The position numbers and the translations under genes were made by a program. Shown in pieces: positions 27,135-35,741 of a stretch of DNA of 64,000 bases; position 1 is the first letter of the stretch; each line of letters opens with the position of its first letter. Source of the stretch: Formosa sp. Hel3_A1_48. Its GTDB lineage: Bacteria; Bacteroidota; Bacteroidia; Flavobacteriales; Flavobacteriaceae. The notes beneath the pieces were generated by a model, which searched no databases, was not told the DNA's origin, and saw only the letters and a program-made list of their open reading frames with translations. The stretch lies in the NCBI RefSeq assembly GCF_001735715.1, contig NZ_CP017259.1:927501-991500 (forward strand), given 5' to 3'.

Positions 27135-27763
27135 TTGCTTGGTGTTGTTATGGCAAATCCAAATCCGTTAAATTCTAAAACTAATGCTTCAAATCGTTGC
27201 CGTTGATTCTTGTCCAAAATCCATGCCGTTGTTGATTCTTGATCAGCACCAATAGGCAAAACTAACATCTGTTCTTTAAAAGATACTCCTAGCTTGGCGT
27301 ATAACTTATACAATGATTCTTTAATGCACCATATCCAAGTTAATTGCTTAATATAATGCTCTGAGTAGATATTAAGGTAAGCAGCTTCATAGCCTATGAA
27401 CTTTGAAGCTATGGCTGTGATTTTTTGGCGTTGTTTTTCAATATCAATGCCAACAGCTGATGTGCTAATGACTACCGCTGCGTAAGTGTAGGAATGAGAA
27501 ATCGATATAAAGAGACCATTCTCAAGGTGAGGTTTGCCATATTCATCATAAATTAAATCAGAATCAGAGTACCCAAAGGCTTTTAAAAGCAGACGTACAC
27601 TCAAAAACGCACGCTGATGTAGTTCGCTTTTCATTTTTTGAACCCTTTGACGACTTTCCTCTTTTAAGTCGGTATTTGACATCAAAAAATCTAAAGACTC
27701 AACAATATGCCATATTTTAACATTAGTTTGTGAGTTAACCTGTATGGTTTTGTAAAGTGGCAT
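27131..27763 (-). CDS. 4'-phosphopantetheinyl transferase superfamily protein
   Basis: A 210-residue Sfp-type enzyme that adds the phosphopantetheine arm of CoA to carrier proteins. Motifs are SISHSYTYAAVVIS, GIDIEKQRQKI (Mg-binding D and E) and WIWCIKESLYKLY (WxxKEA-type catalytic motif). It is first in a coupled series with pnuC, the kinase and DUF4301 (4-bp overlap with pnuC). It is divergent from ahcY, 109 bp away. Confidence 0.9.
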   Translation of the reverse strand: MPLYKTIQVNSQTNVKIWHIVESLDFLMSNTDLKEESRQRVQKMKSELHQRAFLSVRLLLKAFGYSDSDLIYDEYGKPHLENGLFISISHSYTYAAVVISTSAVGIDIEKQRQKITAIASKFIGYEAAYLNIYSEHYIKQLTWIWCIKESLYKLYAKLGVSFKEQMLVLPIGADQESTTAWILDKNQRQRFEALVLEFNGFGFAITTPSK

Positions 27764-27872
27764 AAAAATTTAAAAAGTTAATAACTATATTTGCAAATAA
27801 TTAAATCCAAAACGAAAGTACACTATTTTGAGCGTTTTTTCTAAACACGTTCAAATTATAAAAACTAAACTT

Positions 27873-29189
27873 ATGAGCGTCAAAACCCTCCCTTATGTAC
27901 CCTATAAAGTAAAAGACATGTCTCTAGCGGAATGGGGGCGAAAAGAAATTGAACTTGCAGAAGCAGAAATGCCTGGGCTGATGAGTCTTCGTGAAGAATA
28001 CAAAGACAGTCAACCCCTAAAAGGGGCCCGAATTGCTGGATGTCTTCACATGACAATTCAAACAGCAGTACTTATTGAAACTCTTGTTGCCCTTGGTGCT
28101 GAGGTAACATGGAGTTCCTGTAATATTTTTTCAACACAAGACCAAGCAGCAGCAGCTATTGCTGCGGCAGGAATTCCTGTTTATGCCTGGAAAGGAATGA
28201 ACGAAGAAGAATTTGATTGGTGTATTGAGCAAACTTTATTTTTTGGCGATGATCGAAAGCCACTGAACATGATTTTGGATGATGGAGGAGATCTTACTAA
28301 TCTTGTTTTTGATCATTATCCAGAACTTACTGCTGGAATCAATGGGCTAAGTGAAGAAACAACAACTGGGGTTCACCGCTTGTACGAACGAATGAACAAC
28401 GGTACATTAGCCATGCCAGCAATAAATGTAAATGACTCCGTAACCAAAAGTAAATTTGATAATAAATACGGATGTAAAGAAAGTGCCGTTGATGCTGTAC
28501 GCAGAGCTACCGACACCATGCTAGCTGGAAAACGTGTTGTTGTATGTGGTTATGGTGATGTAGGGAAAGGCACTGCAGCCTCGTTTAGAGGTGCAGGAAG
28601 CATCGTGACCATTACAGAAATTGATCCAATATGTGCACTTCAAGCAGCTATGGATGGCTTCGAAGTTAAAAAATTAGAAACTGTTTTACCTGTAGCTGAT
28701 GTAGTTGTGACTGCTACTGGAAATAAAGACATCGTACAAAGTCAGCATTTTGAAGCCATGAAAGACAAAACCATTGTTTGCAACATTGGACACTTTGATA
28801 ATGAAATTGATATGGCTTGGCTCAATGAAAATTTTGGATATACCAAAGACGAAATCAAAGCACAAGTAGATAAGTATACGGTCAATGGTAATGACATTAT
28901 CGTATTGGCCGAAGGCCGACTGGTGAATCTTGGATGTGCGACAGGACACCCAAGCTTTGTAATGAGCAACTCCTTTACAAATCAAGTCTTAGCACAAATA
29001 GAATTGTGGAACAACAAAGATGCTTACGAAAACAAAGTATATATGTTGCCTAAACATTTGGATGAGAAAGTAGCCAAATTACATTTAGAAAAAATTGGCG
29101 TAGAGCTTACAGAGCTCCGAAAAGATCAAGCCAGCTATATTGGGGTAAAGCAAGAAGGTCCTTTTAAACCTGAGTATTACCGCTATTAA
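27873..29189 (+). CDS. ahcY: Adenosylhomocysteinase
   Basis: Hydrolyses S-adenosylhomocysteine to homocysteine and adenosine in the methylation cycle. It is 438 aa from the ATG at 27873; the longer frame opens with a TTG at 27828 and is not supported by homologues. Motifs are [28 protein letters not shown] (catalytic Lys/Asp), the NAD site [22 protein letters not shown], and the C-terminal FKPEYYRY. A -7-like TATATTTG lies at 27786-27793. A hairpin terminator follows. Confidence 0.97.
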   Translation: MSVKTLPYVPYKVKDMSLAEWGRKEIELAEAEMPGLMSLREEYKDSQPLKGARIAGCLHMTIQTAVLIETLVALGAEVTWSSCNIFSTQDQAAAAIAAAGIPVYAWKGMNEEEFDWCIEQTLFFGDDRKPLNMILDDGGDLTNLVFDHYPELTAGINGLSEETTTGVHRLYERMNNGTLAMPAINVNDSVTKSKFDNKYGCKESAVDAVRRATDTMLAGKRVVVCGYGDVGKGTAASFRGAGSIVTITEIDPICALQAAMDGFEVKKLETVLPVADVVVTATGNKDIVQSQHFEAMKDKTIVCNIGHFDNEIDMAWLNENFGYTKDEIKAQVDKYTVNGNDIIVLAEGRLVNLGCATGHPSFVMSNSFTNQVLAQIELWNNKDAYENKVYMLPKHLDEKVAKLHLEKIGVELTELRKDQASYIGVKQEGPFKPEYYRY

Positions 29190-29205
29190 GCTAAGCATTT
29201 ATCAT

Positions 29206-29237
29206 AAAGTCAAAGTTAATTCTTTGGCTTTTTTTTT
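29206..29237 (+). terminator. Terminator of ahcY
   Basis: AAAGTCAAAG pairs with CTTTGGCTTT (10 bp including a G-T wobble, TTAATT loop) and runs into a T tract, 17 bp after the ahcY stop. Confidence 0.7.
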
Positions 29238-29264
29238 GGATCAATTAATTATTAGCCATAAAAA

Positions 29265-29786
29265 ATGAACCTTTTACGAGCAAAAAAGAAAGATTTAAAA
29301 GGGATTATGGACATCATCAAAGATGCGCAGGAGCTGTTGGCAAACCAAAACATTGATCAATGGCAAAATGGATATCCGAATGAATCTATCATTAGCAATG
29401 ATATAGACAACAATGAAAGCTACCTACTGAAATCCCACGATCAATCGCCTATTGCAACCGCTATGTTTTCTACTAAAAATGAGCCGACTTATTCAAAAAT
29501 AGAAGGCAGCTGGTCAGATCCAGATCAAACAATATACGGTGTGATTCACCGAATGGCAGTTGCAAAAAACCACAGGGGAAAAGGATTCGCTAAGTTCATT
29601 TTTAAGAAATGTGAGCAGATGCTTTATGAACATAAAATTCCTTCCATGCGTATCGATACACACGAAGAGAATTTAGGAATGCAAGAACTACTCAAAACTA
29701 TGGGTTATGCGTACTGCGGAATTATTTATCTAGAAAATAGTGACAAGCGCTTGGCTTATGAAAAACTATTATATAAGGCACATTAG
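29265..29786 (+). CDS. GNAT family N-acetyltransferase
   Basis: A 173-residue GNAT acetyltransferase. The acetyl-CoA motif A is seen as VIHRMAVAKNHRGKGFAKFIFKKCEQM, followed by MRIDTHEENLGMQELLKTMGYAYCGIIYL, the usual C-terminal part. Substrate unknown. It stands alone between the ahcY terminator and its own terminator. Confidence 0.9.
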   Translation: MNLLRAKKKDLKGIMDIIKDAQELLANQNIDQWQNGYPNESIISNDIDNNESYLLKSHDQSPIATAMFSTKNEPTYSKIEGSWSDPDQTIYGVIHRMAVAKNHRGKGFAKFIFKKCEQMLYEHKIPSMRIDTHEENLGMQELLKTMGYAYCGIIYLENSDKRLAYEKLLYKAH

Positions 29787-29789
29787 ACC

Positions 29790-29822
29790 AAAAAAAAGCT
29801 CCGCAATGCGGAGCTTTTTATA
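29790..29822. terminator. Bidirectional terminator
   Basis: A run of eight A, then the stem AGCTCCGC/GCGGAGCT with an AAT loop, then TTTTATAT. It lies between the convergent acetyltransferase and rpmA genes and can serve both. Confidence 0.9.
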
Positions 29823-29838
29823 TAAGGTTTATTGAGAA

Positions 29839-30099
29839 CTATGCCTCAAAAGGAACAACAGAAACATAAGATTTGTTGTTCTTCTTTTTCTCAAACTTAA
29901 CAACGCCATCAATTTTAGCGTGTAAGGTGTGGTCTTTTCCAGCGTAAACATTTTCACCTGGGTTATGTGCAGTACCTCTTTGTCTAACAATGATGTTACC
30001 TGCAACAGCAGCTTGCCCACCAAAAATTTTGACGCCTAAGCGTTTCGATTCTGATTCTCTACCGTTTTTCGAACTTCCGACTCCTTTTTTATGTGCCAT
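29839..30099 (-). CDS. rpmA: 50S ribosomal protein L27
   Basis: An 86-residue large-subunit protein near the peptidyl transferase centre. The sequence [15 protein letters not shown] with FGGQ and [13 protein letters not shown] is diagnostic. The N-terminus begins directly with AHKK, so there is no cleavable N-terminal extension as in Firmicutes. It is 26 bp downstream of rplU in the usual L21-L27 operon. Confidence 0.98.
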   Translation of the reverse strand: MAHKKGVGSSKNGRESESKRLGVKIFGGQAAVAGNIIVRQRGTAHNPGENVYAGKDHTLHAKIDGVVKFEKKKNNKSYVSVVPFEA

Positions 30100-30125
30100 T
30101 TTATTTCGATTTAAATGATTATAAT

Positions 30126-30656
30126 TTAGCTAAGGGCTGAGATTAAATCTGCTTTTTTCATGGCAGAAATTCCTGTTATACCTTTCGCTTTCGCTAGTTC
30201 CTTAAGTTGTGCAACTGTCATTTTGCTAAAGTCTTGCACTGGAGCTTCTGCTTTTGGAGCAGCTTTTTTGGCCTTAGGCGCTGGCGCTTCAACTTTGGCA
30301 GCTGGTTTTTGTACTTTTTTAGCAGGGGCAGCTTTTTTAGCGCCTGTTGCTGTAATATTATCAATTTGGATCTCTGTTAAAGCTTGGCGATGACCATTCT
30401 TCACTCTATATCCCTTGCGTCGTTTCTTTTTGAATACGACTACTTTATCACCTTTCAGGTGCTTTAAGACTTTTGCTCCTACTTGAGCACCGTCTATAGC
30501 GGGGGCGCCTACTGTGACCTTGTCGCCGTCAGCCAAGAGAAGTACATTGTCAAAAGCGACCTTTTTTCCTTCTTCTGTTTGCAAACGGTGGACAAAGACT
30601 TTTTGGTCTTTTTCAACTTTAAATTGTTGCCCTGCTATTTCTACAATTGCGTACAT
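30126..30656 (-). CDS. rplU: 50S ribosomal protein L21 with a C-terminal extension
   Basis: Residues 1 to about 105 are a normal L21 ([40 protein letters not shown]), which binds 23S rRNA. Unlike the roughly 103-residue standard form, this protein continues to 176 residues. An Ala/Lys/Pro-rich linker (about 108-142) is followed by a small helical module [31 protein letters not shown] that resembles HeH/SAP or Rho N-terminal modules. Similar tails occur in other Flavobacteriia. It has its own promoter upstream at 30720-30750. Confidence 0.96.
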   Translation of the reverse strand: MYAIVEIAGQQFKVEKDQKVFVHRLQTEEGKKVAFDNVLLLADGDKVTVGAPAIDGAQVGAKVLKHLKGDKVVVFKKKRRKGYRVKNGHRQALTEIQIDNITATGAKKAAPAKKVQKPAAKVEAPAPKAKKAAPKAEAPVQDFSKMTVAQLKELAKAKGITGISAMKKADLISALS

Positions 30657-30719
30657 AGCGTTACGTTTTTTTATTAATTAATTTAATACCTTCCTATTCT
30701 TATCCTAAAAAGGCGGGTG

Positions 30720-30750
30720 CAAATATAATTTTTAAAAATCAATTTACAAA
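30720..30750 (-). promoter_or_regulatory. Bacteroidota-type promoter of rplU-rpmA
   Basis: On the minus strand TTTG (30747-30750) is separated by 19 bases from TATATTTG (30720-30727), a full match to the TTTG/TAnnTTTG consensus. It predicts transcription starting around 30713 and a leader of roughly 57 bases before rplU. Confidence 0.7.
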
Positions 30751-30810
30751 CTATTTATCAGCTTACTTTTAACGCTTCAAAACATTTAAAAATTCATTAA
30801 ATTACATATA

Positions 30811-30841
30811 TTTGGAACCGCGCTGTAACAAAATAGCTTTA
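30811..30841 (+). promoter_or_regulatory. Probable promoter of the M16 peptidase operon
   Basis: TTTG (30811-30814), 19 bases, then TAGCTTTA (30834-30841), matching TAnnTTTG at all but the last base. It lies about 43 bases before the first M16 gene. Confidence 0.55.
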
Positions 30842-30883
30842 TGAGCGTCTTAATAACAATTAATTTTAAATAAAATCATTCAA

Positions 30884-32203
30884 ATGAAAACTTATCTATG
30901 TGTTTTTTCTTGTTTGCTGGGTTCGGTTTTTGCTGTTTCGGCTCAAGAAGTAAAGTTTGAGGAATACGATTTAGATAACGGCATGCACGTTATTCTTCAT
31001 CAAGACAATACTGCACCAGTAGTAACTACCTCGGTTATGTACCATGTTGGCGCCAAAGATGAAAACCCAGAGCGAACTGGATTTGCACACTTTTTCGAGC
31101 ATCTTCTTTTTGAAGGAACTGTAAACATCCCTAAAGGAGAATGGTTTACTATAGTAACTTCTAACGGTGGGAGTAATAATGCAAATACAACAGATGACCG
31201 GACTTACTACTATGAAGTTTTTCCTTCAAACAACGTAGAGTTGGGCATCTGGATGGAATCTGAGCGCCTACTACACCCTGTAATCAATCAAGAAGGTGTT
31301 GATACTCAAAATGAAGTAGTAAAGGAAGAAAAAAGATTGAGAGTTGATAACAGTCCTTACGGAAAATTTCTAGAAAATGTAAAATTACACATGTTCAAAA
31401 AGCACCCGTACAAAGGAACAACCATTGGGAAAATGGAGCACCTGGATGCGGCAACCCTAGAAGAATTCCAAGCATTCAATAAAAAATACTATGTCCCTAA
31501 TAATGCAACTTTAGTAATTGCTGGTGATATAGATGTACCTGCAGTTAAAAAAATGATTGAAGATTATTTTGGCCCAATTCCGCGCGGAGAAGATATTGTA
31601 AGAGATTTTCCAAAAGAAGATCCTATTACAGAACCAATCCGTGCAAAAGCTTATGATGCAAACATTCAAATACCAGCCATCATGGCCGCTTACAGAACCT
31701 CATCCTTTAAGGATAGAGACTCATACGTTTTAGATATGGTTTCAACTTACTTAAGTGACGGAAAGACCTCTAAGCTCTACAAAAAACTTGTGGACGATAA
31801 GAAAATTGCACTCCAAGCAGGAGCCATCAACTTGAGTCAGGAAGACTACGGAATGTACATCCTTTTTGGGTTACCACTAGGCGATACTTCTCTAGATACT
31901 TTGGTTGAAGAAATGGACGAAGAAATTGAAAAATTAAAATCTGAGCTCATTTCTGAAAGAGATTACCAAAAAATCCAAAATAAATTTGAAAATGACTTTG
32001 TAAGTTCAAACTCGAGTGTTGAGGGTATAGCCAATTCTTTAGCGCGTTACCACATGTTGTATGGAGACACCAACCTCATCAATAACCAAATTGATATATA
32101 CAGATCCATAACGCGCGAAGAAATAAAAGCAGTTGCTAATAAGTATTTAAACGCAGATCAACGTCTGCTTTTGGAGTATTTACCAGAGTCTGCACAAGAA
32201 TAA
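30884..32203 (+). CDS. M16 family zinc peptidase, catalytic subunit
   Basis: A 439-residue exported pitrilysin-like peptidase. A signal peptide is cleaved near VSAQ. The inverted Zn motif HFFEH is at residues 69-73 and the third ligand Glu lies in NEVVKEEKR (about E149). It has the normal two-lobe architecture. It is followed 19 bp later by a second M16 gene without the Zn motif, so the products probably form a heterodimer in the periplasm as in other bacterial M16B pairs. Confidence 0.94.
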   Translation: MKTYLCVFSCLLGSVFAVSAQEVKFEEYDLDNGMHVILHQDNTAPVVTTSVMYHVGAKDENPERTGFAHFFEHLLFEGTVNIPKGEWFTIVTSNGGSNNANTTDDRTYYYEVFPSNNVELGIWMESERLLHPVINQEGVDTQNEVVKEEKRLRVDNSPYGKFLENVKLHMFKKHPYKGTTIGKMEHLDAATLEEFQAFNKKYYVPNNATLVIAGDIDVPAVKKMIEDYFGPIPRGEDIVRDFPKEDPITEPIRAKAYDANIQIPAIMAAYRTSSFKDRDSYVLDMVSTYLSDGKTSKLYKKLVDDKKIALQAGAINLSQEDYGMYILFGLPLGDTSLDTLVEEMDEEIEKLKSELISERDYQKIQNKFENDFVSSNSSVEGIANSLARYHMLYGDTNLINNQIDIYRSITREEIKAVANKYLNADQRLLLEYLPESAQE

Positions 32204-32222
32204 TTCAAAAAAAGACATTCCT

Positions 32223-34295
32223 ATGAAAACTAAATTTTATACAATTCTGGCCTTTTTATTTGTGACAGTAAGTCTTACAGCACAAATAGATCGTAGTCAA
32301 CAACCTAAACCAGGTCCAGCACCAAAAATTTCGCTGGAAAAGCCAACGGAATATGAACTGAAAAACGGGCTAAAGATACTTATTGTTGAAAACCACAAGC
32401 TCCCACGTGTTTCTTACAATCTTACGATTGATAGAGATCCAATCATTGAAGGTGACAAAGCTGGTGTAACCTCTTTGTTGGGATCTATGCTAGGTAATGG
32501 AACCACAAACATTTCAAAAGACGACTTCAACGAAGAAGTTGATTTCTTAGGTGCTCGCTTAAGCTTTGGGTTCAGTGGTGGTTTCGCAAGTTCACTCACG
32601 AAATACAGTGATCGAATTTTACAATTATTAGCAGATGCTGCAATGAATCCGCTTTTGACAGAGGAAGAATTTGGCAAAGAAAAAGATAAACTCTTAGAAG
32701 GGTTGAAGTCTGAAGCAAAAAGTGTTGATGCCGTTGCAGGTCGTGTTGGAAGAGCACTATCTTATGGAGCTGAACACCCTTATGGTGAATTTGTTACAGA
32801 GGAGACCGTAAACGGTGTCAGTTTTGATGACGTCCAATCGTACTATAAGAAGTATTTTGGACCAAACGACGCCTACCTAGTTGTTATTGGCGATGTCAAT
32901 ACTAAAGAGGTGTACAAGCGCATCAAAAAATACTTTGGCAAATGGAAAAAAACAGCAGAAATCAATTCTAATGTCCCTGAAGCCAATGCCAATGTAGAGG
33001 CTTTGGAAATTAACTTCATAGATATGCCCAACGCAGTACAGTCGAACATCTCTATCACTAGCAATGTAAAACTTAAAATGAGTGATCCTGATTATCATGC
33101 AGTACTTATTGCCAACAAAATTTTTGGTGGGGGTTTTAACAGCTATTTAAATATGAATTTGCGCGAAGCAAACGGCTGGACTTATGGTGCGCGGTCGTCT
33201 GTTGGAACCGACAAGTATATTTCTAGATTTTCTGCTGGTGCCGCAGTTAGAAACGCCGTAACTGACAGTGCAATGGTCGAAACCATCAAAGAAATTAAAC
33301 GATTCCAATCAGAACCCGTTGAAGCTTCTGCATTAGCGAATGCAAAAGCAAAATATGTAGGTGATTTCGTGTTGGCTTTAGAACGCCCAAGCACTATTGC
33401 TCAATATGCCATTAGCACAAAAATCAATGAATTACCAGAAGACTTTTATGCGACTTACCTAGAGAAAATCAACGCTGTTTCTATTGAAGATGTACAGCGT
33501 GTGGCCAACAAATATTTTACGGTCGATAATGCCCGTTTTATTATTGTTGGTAAAGGAAGTGAAGTGGTTGCAAATCTTGAAAAGCTAAACATTCCTATCA
33601 ACTATTTTGATAAATATGCCAATCCAGTAGACAAGCCAGAGTTTTCGAAGCCAATTCCTGATGGTGTGACTGCTTTAACAGTCATGAGCAGCTATGTAGA
33701 GGCCGTTGGAGGAAAAGAAGCCATTGAAGCCGTTAGCACATTACTTTTCAATGCTGACGTCACCATTGAAGGTGCACCTTTCAAGCCCACTGCTGTTATT
33801 AAAAGCATGGCACCAAACAAATCTTCTATGGAAATGAGTATTGCTGGAATGGGCACCATCATGAAACAAAAATTTGATGGAACTACTGGTTATGCTGAAC
33901 AACAAGGCATGAAACAGCCGATGACTGAGGAGCAAATTGCAGATCAAGCCAGTCAAAAAGGATTATTCCCTGAGGCACACTATACTGCCGAAGACATTGA
34001 ATTGATAAGTTTAAGTGATTTGGACGGTACAGATGTATACAAAATCAAGGTGAACGGTGATAAAGAATCGTTCCGTTATTATGATGCAACATCTGGGCTA
34101 CTCATAAGAGAAGAAAAGACTGAAGAAGCACAAGGACAAACGATAACTTCCATCGAAGATATTTCGGATTATAGAGCAGTCAATGGGGTATTGATTCCTT
34201 TTGGACGAAAAATCTCTACAGGACCACAAGTCATCAGTATTAACGCTAGTGAAGTACAAGTGAATTCTGGTGTAACCGAAGAAGATTTTAAATAA
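32223..34295 (+). CDS. M16 family protein, non-catalytic subunit with a C-terminal extension
   Basis: A 690-residue exported protein (signal peptide to about SLTAQ). Residues about 35-460 form an M16 fold, but the HxxEH site is missing (GVTSLLGSMLGNGT at that place). The R/Y pair region characteristic of substrate-binding partners (NLREANGWTYGARS) is kept. From about residue 490 a further ~200 residues form an all-beta region (DVTIEGAPFKPTAVIKS, SFRYYDATSGLLIREE) resembling LolA/outer-membrane lipoprotein-sorting folds. It is translated just after the catalytic M16 gene and ends at a strong terminator. Confidence 0.9.
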   Translation: MKTKFYTILAFLFVTVSLTAQIDRSQQPKPGPAPKISLEKPTEYELKNGLKILIVENHKLPRVSYNLTIDRDPIIEGDKAGVTSLLGSMLGNGTTNISKDDFNEEVDFLGARLSFGFSGGFASSLTKYSDRILQLLADAAMNPLLTEEEFGKEKDKLLEGLKSEAKSVDAVAGRVGRALSYGAEHPYGEFVTEETVNGVSFDDVQSYYKKYFGPNDAYLVVIGDVNTKEVYKRIKKYFGKWKKTAEINSNVPEANANVEALEINFIDMPNAVQSNISITSNVKLKMSDPDYHAVLIANKIFGGGFNSYLNMNLREANGWTYGARSSVGTDKYISRFSAGAAVRNAVTDSAMVETIKEIKRFQSEPVEASALANAKAKYVGDFVLALERPSTIAQYAISTKINELPEDFYATYLEKINAVSIEDVQRVANKYFTVDNARFIIVGKGSEVVANLEKLNIPINYFDKYANPVDKPEFSKPIPDGVTALTVMSSYVEAVGGKEAIEAVSTLLFNADVTIEGAPFKPTAVIKSMAPNKSSMEMSIAGMGTIMKQKFDGTTGYAEQQGMKQPMTEEQIADQASQKGLFPEAHYTAEDIELISLSDLDGTDVYKIKVNGDKESFRYYDATSGLLIREEKTEEAQGQTITSIEDISDYRAVNGVLIPFGRKISTGPQVISINASEVQVNSGVTEEDFK

Positions 34296-34315
34296 AATAT
34301 TCTCTAATTCAGATT

Positions 34316-34347
34316 AAAAAAAGACCGCTATATGCGGTCTTTTTTTA
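34316..34347. terminator. Bidirectional terminator
   Basis: Seven A residues, then AGACCGC-TATAT-GCGGTCT, then T residues. It serves the M16 operon and, on the other strand, the EamA gene, whose stop codon (34328-34330) lies inside this hairpin. Confidence 0.9.
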
Positions 34348-35225
34348 TTGACTTTTTATTTGCCAAATAGACGCCAACCAAAATCAACAGCGCTGCAAAA
34401 CCTTGAAATAGATCAAAAACTTCGCCGTCTAATACACCCCAAAAAAGAGCGACAATAGGCATCAAATAAGTAACCGAAGAGGCAAAAACTGGGGTCGAAA
34501 TCTGAATTAATCTATTGAACATCACTTTGGCCATAGCAGTGCCAAAAAGAGACAGTAAAACCACGCAGCCAAGCGCAGGTAAAAAAGTGTCATTTCCCAA
34601 TGCTGTAGCGCTTAAGCCTTCGGAGAATAAAAGCACAAGGATTGCAGGAAAAAGAATAACAACAAAATTGGCTGTTGCTATGGACAGTGGGCGAACATTT
34701 TGTAAATGCTTTTTAATGATATTTACATTGGCGGCATACATTAGTGTTGCCAAAATAATTAAACCAGCAAACCAATAATTTTGTCGCGGATTGAGTTCGG
34801 CACCTTCAAGAATGAGTAAAACTGCACCTAAAAACCCTAGCAGAACTCCAAAGGTCTGTATGCGATTGGATTTAATATTAAAAATGACAAGTCCAATAAT
34901 AATCGTATTCAAAGGCACCAAAGAATTTAATATCGAAGCTATAGTACTGTCTACCTCTGTCTCAGCAAATGCAAATAAAAAAGACGGAAAAAAGGTGCCT
35001 AGGAATCCCGAAAGAGCAAGCCATTTCCACTCTTTTTTTTGTTATATTTTTCAAAGAATTATAACCAGGAATAAAAATGAACAAGGCAGAAATCACGATT
35101 CTAAAACCTCCCAATTGCAAAGGACTAAGTCCAACTAAACCCTTTTTGATGAGAATGAAGGAACTTCCCCAAATCAGCGATAAGACAATCAGAAGACTCC
35201 ATTTTTTTAGATTTTGATTGGGCAT
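34328..35225 (-). pseudogene. EamA/DMT family transporter, frameshifted
   Basis: Two adjoining frames on the minus strand together make a complete EamA (drug/metabolite transporter) permease of about 298 residues and ten helices. The N-terminal part runs from 35225 (MPNQNLKKWSLLIVLSLIWGSSF) to the run of eight A at 35033-35040. After it the zero frame decays into a short non-family tail ending at 34962. The +1 frame continues the family sequence at once with EWKWLALSGFLGTFFPSF and runs to the stop at 34328-34330, through the second EamA domain. One A fewer (A7) would restore a single frame. The cause could be mutation, phase-like variation, a homopolymer read error or slippage. Substrate unknown. 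Confidence 0.85.
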
Positions 35226-35314
35226 TAATCTTTTTTAAGGCCGCAAATTAGATTAATTTATATCAAAAAAGAGTTAAAAAAATAATAACTTTATGCCCTA
35301 TTAAAATTAAAATC

Positions 35315-35710
35315 ATGAAAACTCTAAACTCAATTTTGACACTATTGCTATTAATCTGTTTTGTGTATTCCTGTAAAAATAAAACTGAGGTTATTACAAA
35401 AACAGTAGAAAATGGCAAAACTGAAGCCGTGAGGGTTGACCAAAAGCAGATGAAAAATGCTAATGATTTAGAAAATTTTACCGCAGCAAAATTTACTATA
35501 AAGGGGATGACTTGTGAAATAGGTTGTGCGAAATCTATTGAAAAAAAATTAGCCAAAATGGATGGCATGTACAAGGCTAAAGTGGATTTTGAGATGGAAT
35601 TAGCCACTGTTGAGTTCGATACAAAAAAAATAAGCACCGAAGACCTAATTTCAACTGTCAAGTCGGTAAGTGATAGTTATTCTACACAAGACGTGATCAT
35701 TATAAAATAA
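35315..35710 (+). CDS. HMA-domain lipoprotein
   Basis: A 131-residue protein with a lipoprotein signal (lipid Cys20 in VYSCKN). After a charged linker comes a heavy-metal-associated domain (about residues 57-130) with the KFTIKGMTCEIGCAKSIEKKL start. The metal motif is C-x3-C (MTCEIGC) rather than the usual C-x2-C. The babbabb pattern, VEFDTKKISTEDLISTV, is intact. It may bind a transition metal such as copper in the periplasm or at the inner face of the outer membrane. No metal-efflux genes are next to it. Confidence 0.85.
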   Translation: MKTLNSILTLLLLICFVYSCKNKTEVITKTVENGKTEAVRVDQKQMKNANDLENFTAAKFTIKGMTCEIGCAKSIEKKLAKMDGMYKAKVDFEMELATVEFDTKKISTEDLISTVKSVSDSYSTQDVIIIK

Positions 35711-35741
35711 CTGTTTTTGGCGGTTAAAGTAAAGCCAGCAA

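Noticed and set aside
35263-35661. Minus-strand frame of 132 codons opposite the HMA lipoprotein
   Set aside because: It is antisense to a gene with a clear signal peptide and domain, and its translation has no family features.
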